A stretch of 64,000 bases of DNA from Anodontia alba (GCA_964016985.1 OZ024830.1:15147033-15211032), one strand, 5' to 3'. Numbered from the stretch's first letter, positions 30,583 to 42,224 are shown. Numbers and translations: made by a program. The notes: generated by a model not told the origin, from the sequence alone.

Positions 30583-30809
30583 TTAACCTATTTATGTCGA
30601 ATGGACTCTTCTACCGCAACTCTTAACAGGCCGATTTCTAAACGAAGAGGTATCTGTTTAGTTTTATTATTACCACGTCTTACTGAAATCCCTCTAATTA
30701 ATGCAAACATTGTAGACCCTGATCAGACTCCGCGTTCTGCGACGTCTGATCTGGGTCTACACTGTTTGCAAATGTCCCCTTTAGGGGACGTTAGGCATAA
30801 ATGGGTTAA
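30583..30809. mobile_element. piggyBac-type MITE, CCCATTTATGCC family, copy 1
   Basis: Left end TTAACCTATTTATGTCGAAT, right end GGCATAAATGGGTTAA, with TTAA at both ends. An internal hairpin pairs GTAGACCCTGATCAGAC with GTCTGATCTGGGTCTAC. 227 bp. Second copy at 53243-53475. I recall this family as common in heterodont bivalves. Confidence 0.8.
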
Positions 30810-30824
30810 ATAAACGAAAACAGG

Positions 30825-31300
30825 AACCTTTATAAAACCTTTCATTGGATTTCATTGGCCTGATAACACACTTTATTCTGGAGTCCATGTCTGCTGGTCT
30901 GAACATTCTGATTTGTCATTCGTTTACGGATTTATGAGTTTGGATTATGGCTTGGGTACCATAACCACAACTACTTTCACCGGTTTAAATTCAGGCTTGG
31001 TCACCTACTGTACGACTGACCACTTTGCTTTCTGATTTGTTTCCTCTGTCGTGTTTTTTGGTATTGTATGTCCCTTGTGTGGTTTTATTGCTGCTCTATG
31101 CGGGGCTATTAACATGTTTCGTCGTGTTCTGGATCTTACGTTTATGTTTAATAAATCATATCTCGCATTGTGATTATCTTGGTTGGGAAGAGGGACACGG
31201 TTGCTTTGCTTTTCTTTAGTTTGTGGCTTGTTTTCTGTCTATTGTGCTTTGTTAGCTTTTCCTCTTGATGTCATTTGTAGGCTATGTTCTGTCAACATGG
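30825..31300 (+). mobile_element. Third RT lineage: C-terminal fragment and 3' tail
   Basis: Reads as protein NTLYSGVHVCWSEHSDLSFV, YGFMSLDYGLGTITTTTF and TGLNSGLVTYCTTDH, then a T-rich tail. The same protein end is seen inverted at 41628-41725 behind an RT fragment, which identifies it as the end of an RT-bearing element related to family N. No catalytic region is present. Confidence 0.6.
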
Positions 31301-31579
31301 ATATTCCTAGACATCTACAATACTAATTTTCTGGTATCGTGTACATGAAATAAGATTCCTTGTCCATCAGTTTCCGACTAATAATGATAGGTAGTCCAAG
31401 TAACCTCTACGTGATGCTGCCATCATGGTGTCATCATGCTGCCATCATGATGTAAAGTGATACATGAGGAATGATGAAATGATATTCAGTGTGTTCCAGA
31501 AAAAACATTAAGTTCTTTGTAATACAATATGTCTACAAATACATTACATGCGTGGGGGCACAGCGTTTTCTACCTGATT

Positions 31580-31755
31580 ACGTGTGCGCTCAGCAAAGGC
31601 TCAAATGAGCCTGCGCATCCGCGCAGTCTAATAAGAGCTTTGTTGTCCGTCTGGAAACGCTTTGAATCCTTGGTTACCCATGAAGTGCACTGCGAAGGCT
31701 CTGATCAAAATGTGCTGACCTGAGCCTTCGCTGTACGTATCTGCAATCTTGTAGG
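31580..31755. repeat. Bivalve-type GATCAG/TGCGC dispersed repeat
   Basis: GAGCCTGCGCATCCGCGCAG, GAATCCTTGGTTACCCATGA, TGAGCCTTCGCTGTACGTAT. Both halves are present. Confidence 0.65.
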
Positions 31756-32930
31756 ACATGCATAGTCCTGGCTCATATTTATTTTTAAGCATAAGGTATT
31801 TCATTACTGACTTCTTTATATGCGGCATTTATAACCTGCCTACATACACACTAATTTTTGCCATCGAGATTCCGTTTGTAAGTAAGAAAATGGAATAGAA
31901 ATACAATAGCTACTTGACATAGCTAACAATGAGTCCAATACTGTCTACATGAATCAAATAATAATATCGGTACAAAATACATTGATTTGAAAGGTAAATA
32001 TACATTAAACTTACTATTTCTTTGCAATTAAGAATGAATTTCTGAATTAACTGGTGTCTGTTAGTTAGGGTTGGCTGGCTATGCAGGTGATGGATAATGA
32101 AACTATGCAACATCCCTCACGCTCTTCTTCAAAACCAGCCACCTACACAAGCCGCCCCTCTCTCTAACACACATACACACCTATCAGCGTAGTCCCGCGG
32201 AATTCTATTTTCACATGGACATTGACAAAAAGCCCCAGACAAGTTTGCAGAGCCACCCACTGGGTCAAGATTTTTGCTATTAGTCCTATAGCTTCAACAA
32301 GGCCCCTATATTGTGTAGGCGAACAGAAAAGATCCTGCCCAGACTACGCTGATCTGAATCGTCGCTATTCGTATATTTTCTAAGGTCCCTTTTCTCAGCC
32401 GCTGGCCCACATATAATGCTTTATACTCCCCAGTCCAATAATATTACATCGTCATTACATCTGCAGCTCTGCTGACCGTCGTGGCTCAAGATTAAGATGG
32501 GGTTGGGCGCCTCATAAAACCTTTGCCTGTATTTTCAGACCTAAAGGCGAATAAATGTTATAAGGAAATTAAAATACAAGGTCGACAGAAAATATCTAGA
32601 AATTATTTACACAGCATTTATAGAATATGCGGCCATAATTTGGGAAAATATCCGTGGCTTAGTGTCAAAGAACGAAACTTAATTTTGAAAGTGCACTTAT
32701 CAAAAGTGAATGGCTTTCATAGTGCATTTTGATTCAAATGATGTAACAGTTACATTGCTATAATTTTCGTAACATATACAAATGCATCACACAAATCGTT
32801 CACGTGAATGTTCGTGTAGTTATCAAATACGCGGCTTTTTAAGATATCTGCAATATGCAGACAGAGATCTGATTTCCCTGAAATAATATGAAAAACGTTA
32901 AATAATTAAACCGGCTACCATTGTATAGGG
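31756..32930. other. No recognisable gene
   Basis: Contains one scrap at 32330-32400 (CTAAGGTCCCTTTTCTCAGC) that recurs inverted at 33605-33625. Confidence 0.45.
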
Positions 32931-32934
32931 AGCA

Positions 32935-33310
32935 GATTACTCTGATGAGCAATCAAAACCAGATCTCTACAATATCAATGTACATACCAATTTTGGTGAA
33001 AATCCATTGGTATTTACTCAAGTTATCGTCCGGAAATGAAAAAAACGGACGGGCAGACGAACGACAGATGGATGGACGGATAAATTTCTCAAACATTGAT
33101 GACATTTGCCAATTAGCAATCCAAAACAAGATCTCCAAAATATCAATGCACATACCAAGTTTGGTAAAAAATACAAAAAAACATTGATATATACTAAAGT
33201 TAACGCCTGATAACGAAAATAAGCAATACCGGACGGATGTACGTACTATAAAACGAACAGACAGACGTACGGCAGACGGACGGACACATGGACGACCATC
33301 ATGAAATTTT
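32935..33310 (+). repeat. Two-unit repeat with (GGAC)n ends
   Basis: CCAGATCTCTACAATATCAA, ACATACCAATTTTGGTGAAA and GGACGGGCAGACGAACGACA repeat about 170 bp later as CAAGATCTCCAAAATATCAA, ACATACCAAGTTTGGTAAAA and ACAGACGTACGGCAGACGG. Confidence 0.75.
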
Positions 33311-33589
33311 AATACTCGCCTCTATTGTATGGCGGGGTATATACCTTTGGAAGTCCAAAATTGAATATGAAAAGAAACGACAAAAGCAAATTTAGTTTAA
33401 TTATTCTTTTTTATCAAAAAAAAAAGTAAATGAAAGAGCGAACAGTCTCACCATTGCCATCCCCATCTTAGCAATACCTTAGATGGAAATTGGCTCACCG
33501 TGTTTCTACCAGTGTTTAATATTCTCTGACATTCAGTTTCTATTCTAACGCTCATATTTGTTTCAACAAAAAGCTGATCAGATAGGCTA

Positions 33590-33860
33590 CTCGTATATAG
33601 ACCAACGGCTGAGAAAAGGGACCTTAGAACATATGCAAACAGCTAAATCCAGACCAGACTGCGCATCTGCAGAAATAAGAAAAATAATGTATACCTCTGT
33701 AAACCCCAGTTTTACTATATAAAAGTGGGGTTTAAGGGTTCAAACTTACATAGTTATGTTTTCATGATGAGTAAACAGAGTAGACCCAGATGAGGCGGCT
33801 CATTATGAGCCTTCTCGGCCGTCTTATTAGAATATACACTGTTTGCCATTCTGTTGGTGA
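33590..33860. repeat. GATCAG/TGCGC repeat interrupted by a palindrome-core half element
   Basis: The left part ends CCAGACCAGACTGCGCATCTG (about 33669) and the flanking right part resumes near 33775 with GAGTAGACCCAGATGAGG. Between them (33668-33769) lies the right half of a palindrome-core element ending TATGTTTTCATGATG. Confidence 0.65.
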
Positions 33861-34180
33861 TTTATAACTTACATTCCTATTTGCAGCAATGGGTGTGCTG
33901 AAGTTCAAAAAACGGAAGAATTCACCTTATTAACTCTGGATTGAAATAGTTAAGCGCCTCCCAATTCACCACACCTAATTACATCATCCCAAAATATAAG
34001 TGAAGATACCGAGGAAATGCCACAATTACGAAGTACAACCTTCCTGAGGCAGCAAAAGAAGAAGATATAAGGAACAAGCAACAGTTTTGCTGTTAACGGT
34101 CACGAGGTGATATTTCTGTTTCAGTTGAAGTTCCTCTTTTTTTCGTCCAGTATTGATGAAGAGTTGTTTAGTTTCGACAT
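33770..34180. other. Mostly unique sequence
   Basis: Includes the 34000-34045 scrap shared with 27350-27420. No gene. Confidence 0.4.
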
Positions 34181-34194
34181 TCAATGTCACTTAA

Positions 34195-35005
34195 TAGAGA
34201 AGAATACTAGCATCATGGAGAAGAATGGGAGTAAACCTGAGAAAAACGAAAATATACGGAGGAGAATGGCGATAAACCTAAAGAGAATGTAAGCATATTC
34301 AGAAGAATGGGAATAGATCTGAGAAGAATGGAAGCATATAAAGAGATCAATGGGAACAGAACTGAGAAGAATGAAAACATATGGAGAAGAATTGCAATAA
34401 ACCTGAAAGAATAGAAGCATATGGAGAAGAATGAAGATAAGCATGAGAAAAATATTGAGAAGACAGAACGAAACCTCTGTAAAAAAGAATGGAAGCATAT
34501 GGAGAATAGAAATAAACCTGAAAAGAATGGAAGCATATGGTGAAAAATGGGAATAACACTGAGAAGAATGGAGGCACATGGAGAAGAATGAGAATAATTC
34601 AGAAAAGAATGGGAGTAAATGAAAAAGAATGGGAATAAACCTGAAAGAATAGAAGCATATGGAGAAGAATGAAGATAAGCATGAGAAAAATATTGAGAAG
34701 ACAGAACGAAACCTCTGTAAAAAAGAATGGAAGCATATGGAGAATAGAAATAAACCTGAAAATAATGGAAGCATATGGTGAAAAATGGGAATAACACTGA
34801 GAAGAATGGAGGCACATGGAGAAGAATGAGAATAATTCAGAAAAGAATGGGAGTAAATGAAAAAGAATGGGAATAAACCTGAAAGAATGGAAGCATATGG
34901 AGAACAATTGGAATAAATTTGAAAAGAATGGAAGCATATGGAGAAGAATGGGAATAAATTTGAAAAGAATGGAAGCATATTGAGAAGAATGGGAATAAAC
35001 CTGAA
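34195..35005 (+). repeat. AAGAATGGAAGCATATGGAG minisatellite with 238-bp higher-order duplication
   Basis: Basic units of about 36-40 bp read GAAGCATATGGAGAAGAATG, GGAATAAACCTGAAAAGAAT. The stretch 34403-34640 is repeated almost exactly at 34641-34878. The plus strand is A/G-rich, so the minus strand is open for 263 codons and also open in a second overlapping frame. 238 is not a multiple of three, so the two copies are read in different frames, which argues against a protein. Confidence 0.9.
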
Positions 35006-35189
35006 ACTAGAATTTCAAAAATCGCATGTGTTGCTTGCTTAAAGCGCAAACCATTTGATAAGAAAAAAAAATAGAAACAAAAAACCGTATGTGTTAACAT
35101 AATCGCTCCTATCCCTAATGGCATCCCCCTCCCCGCCTCACACACACACACACACTACTTTGTCAACACTCTATTAATCAAGAAGATGA

Positions 35190-36265
35190 AGAGCTATTTC
35201 GACCGTATTTTGTAGATGATTACCAAAATCAAACTTTACCTCTATACTATAATAATAAAATCTGCAAACTCCCTATGAAATCAATGCATTCCTTTCAAAG
35301 CTTGAGGGGAAACAATGTCTTTACTTTGTATTTTATCCCAACAATAAAAACTAAGTCAAATTACCAATAACGAACTTGACCTATATTTTACTATGATATA
35401 TCCTTCTGCAAACTTCCAATGAAATCAATGTATCCCTGCAAACGTTACAGAGCGGAAAACAATATCAATACAACAACAAAAACTGAGTCGAAAAAGGGTC
35501 ATAACTCTGCCAAACTTTTGCGGATGGTTACAAATATCAAACATAATCTGTATTTTATAATGATATATCCTTCTGCAAACTTACAATGTAATCAATGCAG
35601 CCCTGAAATAGTTATTGAGTGGAAACCATTATTATCAGCATAGCAACAAAAAATAAGTAGAAAAAGAGCTATAACTCAGGAAAAATTTTGCAGATGATTA
35701 CTAAAATCTAACGACCTGTATTTTACAATGATGTATACTTTAACTTTAAATAACGTCAATGAATCCCTGCAAAAGTTATTGAGTTGAAACCCATATCAAC
35801 ACACCAACAAAAATTGAGTCAGAAAAGGGCCATAACTCTGCCAAAATTTTGTGGATGATTACAAATATAAAAATTGACCGTTCTGTTTTAATGAGATATC
35901 ATTCTGCAAATTCCCAAAGTAACCAAGGCACCCCTGCAAAAGTTACTGATCGGATACCAATATCAACACACCTCAAAGTCGAAAAAGGGCCATAACTAGG
36001 CTAAAACTCGGCTGATGATTACCAAAATACAAATAGACCTGTATTTTACAGTGATATAAAGTTCTGCAAAGTTTGATTGAAATCAATATGTCCTTTCAAA
36101 AAATATTGAGCGGAAACAAACATTAAGTCGAAAAAAGGGCATTAAAATTTGGTAGATGATTACCAATATCGATCTTGACTGTGACCTATATTTAACTGTG
36201 ATATAAAACTTTGCAAAATTTAAATGAAATCAATGCATCCCTTCAAAAGTTATTTAGCGGAAACG
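35190..36265 (+). repeat. Tandem array, ~160-bp unit, GGCCATAACTC type
   Basis: Phrases AAATCAATGCATCCCTGCAA, GTTATTGAGCGGAAAC, GTCGAAAAAGGGCCATAACT and GATGATTACCAAAATC recur about every 160 bp (e.g. CATAACTCTGCC near 35505 and 35830, with variants near 35669, 35988 and 36140). About six to seven diverged units. I recall this array type as typical of molluscs. Confidence 0.85.
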
Positions 36266-36273
36266 AAAAGTGT

Positions 36274-36303
36274 GATGACGACTCCGACGACGACGACGAC
36301 GTG
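36274..36303 (+). repeat. (GAC)n trinucleotide tract
   Basis: GATGACGACTCCGACGACGA followed by more ACG units at the edge of the 160-bp array. Confidence 0.85.
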
Positions 36304-36349
36304 GACGGACAACATGATCCCTATGCATCTGCCATGCTACGCAGGCGAC

Positions 36350-36770
36350 ACAAAAAATGGAAGCATATGCAGAATAGGAATAAACCTAAAAAGAATGGAA
36401 GCATATGAAGAAGAATAGAATAACCCTGAAAGAATGGAAGCATATAGAGAAGAATGGGATTAAACCTGAAAATAATAGAAGCATATGAAGAAAAAAGGGA
36501 ATAAACCTGACAAATGGAAGCATAATTTTGGAGAAGAATGAGAATAACTCTGAAACCAATGGAAGTATATGAAGAAGAATTGGAATAAACCTTAAAAATG
36601 GAAGTATAATTATAGAGAAGAATGCGAATAACTCTGAAAAGAATGGAAGCATATGGAGAAGAATGGGAATATATATGAGAATAACGAAAGCACATGAAAA
36701 AGAATGGGAATTAACTTGTTAAGAATGGAAGCATATGGAGAAGCTGGAAATCCAAAAAGAATGAAAACAG
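36350..36770 (+). repeat. Second block of the AAGAATGGAAGCATATGGAG minisatellite
   Basis: Same basic unit as 34195-35005, more diverged, on the far side of the 160-bp array. The antisense open frames here are again compositional. Confidence 0.85.
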
Positions 36771-36844
36771 CAAACACATTAAAGAGACTTGATACATTAA
36801 GTAAATTTCCTACCATTTTCGCCAAGGAAAATAACTTGTGTGAC

Positions 36845-37395
36845 TTCCTGGCTTGGCCCGCCGTGGTTCAACTATTGGTTTTCGTTTCCTCTGGCATATA
36901 GTAGAATTAGCCATGAGTACTCGTCTTTGTTATAGTGATTAATTTGATTTTTATGTTTTCGCTTTGATGCATTGACTGAGTTGGGAGCCTTTATGCGAAC
37001 CGAATTTTTATGTGTTTCTGTATTAAGAGTAGCATCGGGACCCAGGGTGAAGTTAGTTAGCTGTAAAAGTGCTTTAAACCTCACGGTGGTTTACTCTACT
37101 GACCGTTCTAAAGCGGTGGTCCCGGTGTTAGTCTTACTCTTTGGTGCTTTGTGGTTTATTCTACGAGGCGATTTGTTGTACGTCTTTCCGTGTTTCCTTT
37201 TGTTCTTGTGTTTTTCAGTCCTTTTAGTATTGCGATTACCTCGCTTGGGGAAGAGAGAGTTAATCTTAGTGCTTTTCGTACGTTTGTTCGATTAGTGCTT
37301 GTTTGGATTTGTCGGTTTCCTCTTCCTCTTGGGGTCTGGGAAGGGCTGTGGTTTGTGATTGTGGCACTCCCTGGACTTTTCTCTTACCTTTTTTT
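36845..37395 (+). mobile_element. Family N 3' tail only
   Basis: Starts at CTTGGCCCGCCGTGGTTCAA (just past the SECIS-like hairpin) and ends CTGGACTTTTCTCTTACC. No coding sequence. A 5'-truncated insertion next to the minisatellite. Confidence 0.9.
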
Positions 37396-38418
37396 CCTTT
37401 TTGGTTTACTTTTGTTTATTGCACTCCGAGCCCCTTTTGAAATTATGATCTATCAATTATTTTTGTCCACACCATGGTTTAACAGTTTAACTGTTAAATT
37501 ATAAATTTTGTAAAATAGCAGAGGAGTTGTCAAGCGAAAGAAACAATCATAGAATAGAGTCTGTCAATGACACTAAGGGGAAGGAAAGAGTAACTAAAAT
37601 AAGACAAACAGCACATCTGAAAAAACAAATTTCCAAAGACAAGATGATCACAATGTCGGACAAAAGTCGCAAAACACGACAGATAGACAACAACCAGGAC
37701 GAACTATGACAGCACTCCGAGGCGAGAAAATATAAGGCCACACAACATACGAACAACAAAAGAAACGCCACTTCAAAACTGAAAGAAGTAAAACAACTAC
37801 TAAATGGTTGAAATAGATTTTACTTGTAACGAAGTTTCACCCTAGTTTTAAATATTGTACAAATACAGAATAAATCTTCGGCTCGAAACATCACAGACAA
37901 GCATTCAAACCAATTTAAAGGTAAAGGTACATAAAATAAAAAGCACATTGATAAATAAAAAGCATGAGTGGCTGAGTAATTTGGTGAAACATTTATGTAA
38001 TTAGTTGGTAAACATTAAAGTTCTTGGATTTTTAAAGTCAAGAAAATGCTGTCATGAAAGCCGCCATTTTCGTGAGAGACGTCATAACCACCTAATTAAA
38101 TATACAAAAATTGAATATATCACGTCTGAAACAATATTTTGTTTTCGTCTAAGTGTAAATGTGTTCATTTGCATTAAAACTGTCAACTTATTCACATAAG
38201 CAAAATATTCCTGTCAACAGGCGATTTTATTTGAGTCTTAAAAATTGAATATCTAATTAAATATTCAAAATAACGGCGCCTATGTTCAGGGTTAAATGAA
38301 ATATAAAATACAATATCTTTCTTATTTCTTAACCAATTTTGATCAAATTTACTCCAAAATTATTGCTTTTTAGAGCTTGATATTTTCAGACATGCATTGC
38401 ATTTAGTAGGCGTTTCTC
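37396..38418. other. No recognisable gene
   Basis: A 60-codon frame at 37527-37709 and its antisense shadow show no motif. Confidence 0.45.
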
Positions 38419-38495
38419 TTTAAATCAATGTGATGAAATAAGGATGAGGGCTCGTGGCATGAGCCCTCATCCTTATTTTATCACACTGATTTAAA
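38419..38495. repeat. Inverted repeat, ~33-bp arms
   Basis: TAAGGATGAGGGCTC and GAGCCCTCATCCTTA flank a 7-base centre, and the arms extend to TTTAAATCA / TGATTTAAA. Hairpin-forming, possibly a small foldback element. Confidence 0.85.
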
Positions 38496-38837
38496 ATGAA
38501 TTACAGATTATGATATGCGAGTTTCTAAGAAATCCACGGTTACGCCGTTTTTCTTTTTTCTTAAGATTTATTAGCTGTCAAAATTTATCCAACATCAACA
38601 ATGAATCACAGACAATCAGGTTGCTTTTTTTTCTCCAAACGGGTCAATCATTTTCGATGCCACGGTGACCTAAAAAAAAAAAAAAAAAAAGTTAAGGATA
38701 AAACCCAAGACCATAATTATGTAACGAAAATATTTTCTCTTTTCCAGGTGAGACAATGATCTACAGAAAGACCTCAGCACATCTGTGAATAATATCGTAT
38801 AATGTTATTTTTTTTTATACAAGTAGATTTTCATAGA

Positions 38838-39003
38838 TTAAAAAAAAAAAAAAAAAGAAAGAAAGAAAAAGAAAAAAATAAAATAAATAAATAAAAATAA
38901 AGTAAACATTACAAAAAAAAAAAAAAAAAAAAAATAATAATAATAATAATTAAAAAAAAAAAGTAGAAAGAAAGAAAAGAAAAAAAAAAAAGAAAAAAAA
39001 AAT
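38838..39003 (+). repeat. A-rich simple sequence
   Basis: Runs of A broken by G, TAA and AATAAT. The Phe-rich antisense frame is a by-product. Confidence 0.95.
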
Positions 39004-39032
39004 AAGAGGAGAGGGAGCAACTACTGTTTCAT

Positions 39033-39139
39033 GGGGGTGGGGCTGTGCTGGCACTAGGCGGCAAAGTAAGATAAATTGAATTCCTTTGCAATTTAATGTC
39101 TTTTTTTAGTACGTCTGTGCTGCCGCAGCCACACCCCCA
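39033..39139. repeat. Inverted repeat, ~22-bp arms
   Basis: GGGGGTGGGGCTGTGCTGGC and GCTGCCGCAGCCACACCCCC are imperfect inverted arms about 63 bp apart. Confidence 0.65.
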
Positions 39140-39420
39140 GAAAAAGTAGATAGCTCAAACATACCGTGTCGAAGCGCGAAAATAATTAAACAAACAAATA
39201 AACGAAATTACAGGCATTTGAAAATACATACATACTTAATTAATTATGTGTGAGCGTGCGTGCATGCGTGTGTGCGTGCGCGTACGGGCATGCATGCACG
39301 TTTTGCAATTCCTTCATCACGTTTTTATGTTTTCCTTCTTATTTTGTATGAAAAAATTATAATGCTACATAAAGCACGGTATGTGAAAAAAAATGGAGTC
39401 GGAAAGGGGAGGAGGTGCCG

Positions 39421-39462
39421 ACAAAAAAAAACAAAAAAAAAAACAAAAAAAAAAAAAAAAAC
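39421..39462 (+). repeat. Poly-A-rich tract
   Basis: A runs separated by single C. Confidence 0.95.
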
Positions 39463-39924
39463 ATATAAGCCGTGCCAATTAAAAAGACCCTTTATAACAT
39501 ATGCGAATAGCAATGGTTCAGGCGAACCTGCATTTCCAAGTCTCGCCATAACGTACGCTGTTCGCTCACATAATCGGTAGGCTAAGGAAAATGTTTAGCC
39601 AAAGAACTAGGAACGTGGCTTTGTTAAGTGACCGGCATGCGTTCTAAAATATTGACTGAGTCGATGGAATATCCTAAGAGCTTTATTTCTAATGACCCGA
39701 CCCATATTGTGTTGTCTAACAGCGTGTTACAGTTATATTAGGCAGCATTCAGCCGGAAAATACAACATCAAGAACAACAAACAACTTGATCAGGCTACAC
39801 AACTGCAAAATCGGGTACTGATTATCCTTGTTTCCATACCCACTCTTCTAATTCACGTATTATGTAGAAATTCAAAGTACGTCCTTGGCATTGACAAGAT
39901 TGCTGAATGTAGTATTGTTTTTTG
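39463..39924. other. No recognisable gene
   Basis: An 80-codon frame at 39692-39934 runs into the LINE 3' end and has no motif. Confidence 0.4.
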
Positions 39925-40369
39925 CCTGGTTTAGTTTAAACATATTTTATTTCCAATAAACAAGGAAATGGGATTGGATCACAAGTTATACCAACATTAG
40001 ATTTGGTCCTACCCCTACAATACAAAACACACATAATATGTAACACAATAGCATATAAACTAGTATTAAAATCTAAAATCAATTAACAAGAAAAATTAAG
40101 AAGAAAAAGAAGAATGATATTAGTTAACAAAACAGAAAATAGAAGATTATGAAATGTTGTTGTCAAATTAATGTATGATGAACTTTATATAAAGTGATGT
40201 ATGTAATGTACAAACAGGTCACAAAAAGAAAAAAAATAATAAAAACATATGCAAGCATTGCAGAACCAAATCCATCTACAGTCTTTGATCTGGGTCAGCT
40301 CAGCTTGCAATGAATATACCCTTTGCAGATAAGCTGATATTGTGACAGAGGAAAAGAAAATTTAGTTAC

Positions 40370-40820
40370 GAGAGAGTCTTTCTGTCTGCTTAATATAGTC
40401 ATGAACTGCACTAAATATTGTATTATTTTGCTCTTCGGTTAAAATTGATTTTCCGAATAGTAACATGTGTATACTAAGTGGATGTAATTACCTAGTTGAA
40501 TTGAAGAGAGTTCTTCGTAAGATTTGCAGGGAAAGAAGTAGTGTTCTGCGTCTTTCAGTCGTACATGCACAGTAAGGATTTAGCCGACTTAACTCGCTCA
40601 GTTCAAGTCGATGCAGTTAGTTCTTATCCGTGAATGAATAACAGATTAAAATCGACTGCAGCTGAAGTAAAATGACGGAACTGGTTTCGGTGTATGCTCC
40701 TTTAAAACTTATCGTTTCAAAGCAGACAATGATGTTGAAATTCTAATGTTAAGGTCCAAGCATTCCGCATATTTATACTAGATGGTAAACAAGATTTTTG
40801 AGACGCTGTTGTGTGGACGT
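40370..40820 (-). pseudogene. LINE ORF2 C-terminal region, frameshifted
   Basis: After the stop at 40822 the family sequence continues in broken frames: FLPSSI-like CLPSSINMRNAWT, DFNLLFIHG, LNPYCAC, and SAVHDYIKQTERLSRN before the true stop near 40370. This C-terminal region follows the RT in many jockey/CR1-like elements. The cysteines of CAC may belong to a small zinc-binding motif, but not enough is left to say. Confidence 0.55.
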
Positions 40821-40821
40821 T

Positions 40822-41424
40822 TTAACCTCTTAATTTATCGGTATTTCTCAACGGGTATTGATTGGTTTTACTAACTGTTCTGGGGATCAAATCAGAAATA
40901 TAGGTTGGCACCATGTCGTTATTGACTTTGTACATAAAGTAAAATTTCTGTAATTCTCGTCTTTCTTTTAAGGACTGCCAACCACATTCACAAAAGAGTT
41001 TTTCGAGTGAAACCGAGCGAGTTAAGCCGGTGACTATACGGACAGCTTCCTTTTGAAGTTTTTGAAGGGATTCGGAACAAGTATTGGTACAGCCGTCCCA
41101 GACTATGAAAGCGTATTCTAGTATTGGAGCGATATATGAAACATGAGTTTGGTTTAATGATTTTCGATTTAATGTGAATTTTAATTGCCTCATTATACAA
41201 ATTACTTTAGAAGCGGACTGAGTGATATTTTCTAAATGAGTATCCGAGTGGCCATTACTACTTAAGCTAACGCCTAAAATGTTTGTGACTTTCAACGAAC
41301 AACACCTCCGTGTCTTGAAAAATAGTTGTGGAAGATAATAATTCTTTCTTAAGGATAACAAAATTGCTTCAGTTTCATTTGGGTTGAAAGTAACCCACCA
41401 TTGGTTCGACCAAGCGGATATCAA
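40822..41424 (-). pseudogene. LINE RT thumb region
   Basis: 200 codons open, with WWVTFNPNETEAILLS (following the YADD-type box), ILGVSLSSNGHSDTHLENIT, QSASKVICIMRQLKF, SYIAPILEYAFIVWDGCT, LQKLQKEAVRIVTGL and ELQKFYFMYKVNNDMVP. These are standard landmarks after the RT palm in jockey/CR1-type elements. The methionine start is incidental, since the frame continues upstream in broken form to motifs C and B. The catalytic box LFADDSSLYY lies upstream at about 41480-41510 in another frame. Confidence 0.85.
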
Positions 41425-41439
41425 ATCAAGATCATGATT

Positions 41440-41625
41440 TATGACACTCGTACCTTAAATGTCATTTATAGATGCAGCGGAGTAATAAAGAGAGCTGTCA
41501 TCAGCAAACAGTCTCATCAGAATGAACAAGGATGCTGAGATATCATTTACAAATATTAGAAAAAGAAGGAGGCCCCAGAACAGATCCCTGTGGAACTCCA
41601 ACAGTGACTAATTTAAGAAGTAGTT
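41440..41625 (-). pseudogene. LINE RT palm, motifs B and C, frameshifted
   Basis: LVTVGVPQGSVLGP (motif B, GVPQGS) and, after a frameshift, LFADDSSLYYSAASIND (motif C with the catalytic Asp-Asp). Together with motif A at 42860-42899 these complete the RT active site, now split by the nested block. Confidence 0.8.
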
Positions 41626-41627
41626 GT

Positions 41628-42222
41628 AGTCATGGTACCAAATCCGTAATCCAAACTCATAAATCCATAAATGAATGACGAATCAGAATGTTCAGACCAA
41701 CAGACATGGACCCCAGAACAAAGGGTGTAATCAGGCGTCCGCGGAGGGTAAGCATTGCTTGGTAAGCAAGCTTCGCCCACCATGCCCATAGGCCTGAACG
41801 AAGGAAATATCGGTAGAAGCGTATGTCCGGGATTTGGGAAGTCTACTTATGGCGCGTCACCGGCAAAAACATCAGAAACAATTCTGGAAACTGCCACATT
41901 GTAGGGATTGACTAGATCATGATGTCTCCCATAGAACTTCTTAAGTGTTGCTACCAGTTTGGTTTTTTTTTATACCCCTGGCTCAACAACTTTGTAGTGA
42001 GCACTTTCCCACGCTCCATGAAGCCCTGATAATTCGAACAGGTTCTGGCATAACGGATTAACTGTGAAACGTAAACGCCGTATGCTGGTGCAGAAGGGAT
42101 ATTACTGCTCAGGAATAGAAAGTTAACAACGAGACAGACGATTCTAGCAGTACTCTTTGATTTCTGTTTGACAGATAGTTAGAAAACATTCAAGAAGCTT
42201 TCCATTAATACCGTTTTGCTTT
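41628..42222 (-). mobile_element. Third RT lineage, C-terminal fragment, nested in the LINE
   Basis: Reads SAPAYGVYVSQLIRYARTC, SNYQGFMERGKVLTTKLLSQ, GYKK, KFYGRHHDLVNPYNVAVS-type sequence after a frameshift, then RTPDYTLCSGVHVCWSEHSD and YGFMSLDYGFGTMTTTT. The YGVYxSQLIRxAR..LTxKLLxQGY pattern parallels family N (SQLIRFARASSNL, LTAKLLRQGY), so this is a related but distinct lineage. It runs opposite to the family N tail beside it. Confidence 0.65.
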
Positions 42223-42224
42223 AG

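Noticed and set aside
34187..34978. 263-codon open frame on the minus strand with repeated LPFFS..FHSFQ motifs
   Set aside because: It is antisense to an A/G-rich minisatellite, two frames are open at once, and the 238-bp duplication is not a multiple of three, so no protein sequence is conserved.
38838..39020. Phe-rich frame
   Set aside because: Complement of an A-rich simple repeat.
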